From Indibacter alkaliphilus LW1 (lineage in GTDB: Bacteria > Bacteroidota > Bacteroidia > Cytophagales > Cyclobacteriaceae): DNA of 64,000 nucleotides. The notes under the pieces are model-generated. The model was not told the DNA's origin, did not search any database, and saw nothing but the letters and a program-made list of their open reading frames with translations. The position numbers and the translations under genes are program-made. Positions within the stretch are counted from its first letter, which is position 1. Each line of letters begins with the position of its first letter. This document shows, one piece after another, positions 63,016-64,000 of this stretch. The stretch lies in NCBI RefSeq assembly GCF_000295935.2, contig NZ_ALWO02000011.1:62001-126000 (forward strand), written 5' to 3'.

Positions 63016-64000
63016 TCAATACTGTTTGAGGAATTGAATTAATTTGTTCATTTCAGCATCTGTAATGGCAGGAAAATTCGCTATTCTAAAGCTGGTTGGC
63101 TTTAAGGGGCCATATCCCCCACCCAATTGCATACCTTCTTTTTCTGCTGCCTTTTTGATTTGGGATATAAATTCTTCCCTTCCTTCCACAGCCAGCACAG
63201 TTGTACTTCTCGCTTCAATATTTTGTATTAGCATCCTGAATTTGGATGTATTGGCAATTGCATCTTCCAATTTTCGCATTCTCTTTACCAGCCTCTCTTC
63301 CACATGCTGAATTTCTTCCAAATCCTGAAGCACCCTTTTTAACAAATAAATTCCAAATACATTTGGCGTATAATGGGTCTGATATTGTTTGGCATTTTCC
63401 AACATGAAGTTGAGACTGTTGTACCTACCTTTCTCTCCTTTTGCTTCTGCTTTTTGAATCGCCCGGGGCGATACCACAAGCACACCCAGACCGGCAGGAA
63501 GTCCAAAACACTTTTGAACAGAAGCGTACCAAATATCAGCTAAGCTAAAGTCCATTTCAATCCCCCCCATAGAAGATGTAGTATCCACCGCAATTATTTT
63601 TTCAGGATATTTATTTGCGATCTCTGCGATCGTTTTCATCCTGACCTGTGTGGCATTGGAAGTTTCGTTTTGCGTAATGGCAATTAGATCGAACTCTTCT
63701 CCTATATGCAGACTGGACACATCAATAGTTTCGTCCGGATCAATTTTATGTGCATAAGTCCCGGCTTCAATGTGCTTGGCATAATCGAACCATTTCTTTC
63801 CAAATGAACCTGAGAAAATATGAAATCCAGCTGATCGAACTACAGATTGGGTAATTATCTCCCAATTCTCTGTAGCTGAGGAGGTGAAAAGCAGCTTATA
63901 ATCGTCAGGCAAATGCAGTTTTTCCTTAAAAAGGGTCTCCGTTTCCTGGTAGAGGTTCATAAATACCGCTGAACGGTGGTTGGCACTAAGTATTCCCGCT
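63016..64000 (-). CDS. Class V aminotransferase, phosphoserine aminotransferase-like (5' truncated by window edge)
   Basis: The reading frame continues without a stop from the apparent ATG at 63960 to the window edge as GILSANHRSAVFMNLYQETE, typical of the N-terminal region of class V aminotransferases, so the gene starts beyond 64000. Visible features are FTSSATENWEI, the PLP-binding region with SVQKCFGLPAGLGVL (Lys Schiff base), and FRIANFPAITDAEMNKLI. The match is to PSAT-like enzymes; phosphoserine or another amino donor cannot be decided from a partial chain. It is upstream of marC and rnhA in the same unit. Confidence 0.85.
   Translation of the reverse strand, partial: AGILSANHRSAVFMNLYQETETLFKEKLHLPDDYKLLFTSSATENWEIITQSVVRSAGFHIFSGSFGKKWFDYAKHIEAGTYAHKIDPDETIDVSSLHIGEEFDLIAITQNETSNATQVRMKTIAEIANKYPEKIIAVDTTSSMGGIEMDFSLADIWYASVQKCFGLPAGLGVLVVSPRAIQKAEAKGEKGRYNSLNFMLENAKQYQTHYTPNVFGIYLLKRVLQDLEEIQHVEERLVKRMRKLEDAIANTSKFRMLIQNIEARSTTVLAVEGREEFISQIKKAAEKEGMQLGGGYGPLKPTSFRIANFPAITDAEMNKLIQFLKQY

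Noticed and set aside
1-64000. CRISPR arrays, tRNA or rRNA genes, insertion sequences and prophage genes
   Set aside because: No regular repeat-spacer array, cloverleaf, rRNA segment, transposase or phage-like gene was seen on reading both strands by eye; a covariance-model scan would be more sensitive.

Overview
The window is a gene-dense chromosomal segment (AT-rich, most intergenic gaps below 200 bp) that reads as Bacteroidota, most probably order Cytophagales and close to Cyclobacteriaceae (Algoriphagus/Cyclobacterium-like). This is inferred from gene content, not from a marker search: a TonB-dependent receptor with an N-terminal carboxypeptidase-regulatory-like domain next to a DUF4249 lipoprotein, LVIVD-repeat and 6-bladed-propeller lipoproteins, an OmpA with TSP3 repeats, Na+-NQR, a DnaJ with a reduced zinc domain, almost no Shine-Dalgarno signals, and -7 boxes of the TAnnTTTG type with, in front of ompA, a complete TTTG-N18-TAnnTTTG promoter. 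No rRNA, tRNA, CRISPR array, insertion sequence or prophage was seen.

Layout. 0-4 kb: a truncated HI0074/HEPN-like gene, an LVIVD lipoprotein plus barrel pair, then a small secreted cysteine peptide with a TolB-like propeller lipoprotein. 4.2-8.1 kb: ABC exporter, two GNAT acetyltransferases, Ogt. 8.3-10.4 kb: an S24 repressor divergent from DNA polymerase IV. 10.6-13.5 kb: thioredoxin, a DUF1080 protein, a DUF502 membrane protein, an unknown lipoprotein. 13.5-18.2 kb: nqrABCDE without nqrF. 18.3-23.1 kb: ispH-cmk, adenine deaminase, acyl-CoA dehydrogenase. 23.2-24.4 kb: a deleted DUF4143 ATPase pseudogene between two 35-bp palindromes. 24.4-29.2 kb: glycerol regulon glpD-glpK-glpF with divergent glpR. 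29.3-36.1 kb: phosphatase lipoprotein, RluA enzyme, YihY, PrfC, orphan histidine kinase, Dps, LipA. 37.5-40.3 kb: ECF sigma factor, a membrane-anchored protein with a C-terminal outer-membrane barrel, and a tandem-FKBP lipoprotein. 40.4-43.3 kb: serine dehydratase, membrane exporter, Ca/Na antiporter, Upp. 43.4-44.7 kb: OmpA. 44.9-49.9 kb: peptidase, hpt, adk, obgE, grpE, dnaJ. 49.9-56.2 kb: secreted beta protein with a NatAB-type ABC exporter, UPF0158 protein, esterase-cdd, saccharopine-dehydrogenase-like enzyme. 56.2-61.1 kb: TIG/kelch lipoprotein, TonB receptor, DUF4249 lipoprotein. 61.2-64 kb: TrmN6, RNase HI, MarC and a class V aminotransferase that runs off the right edge.

How the genes work together. 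Much of the window is housekeeping: respiration (Nqr), isoprenoids (IspH), nucleotide salvage (Ade, Upp, Hpt, Cdd, Cmk, Adk), chaperones and translation. The parts most likely to hold new biology are envelope modules: (i) the ECF sigma / dual-membrane anti-sigma candidate / FKBP lipoprotein operon, which resembles the Dma systems described in Bacteroides but has an added double FKBP lipoprotein; (ii) the cysteine peptide and propeller lipoprotein locus, with a palindrome before the peptide and a strong hairpin between the genes; and (iii) the TIG-kelch / TonB receptor / DUF4249 uptake operon of unknown substrate.
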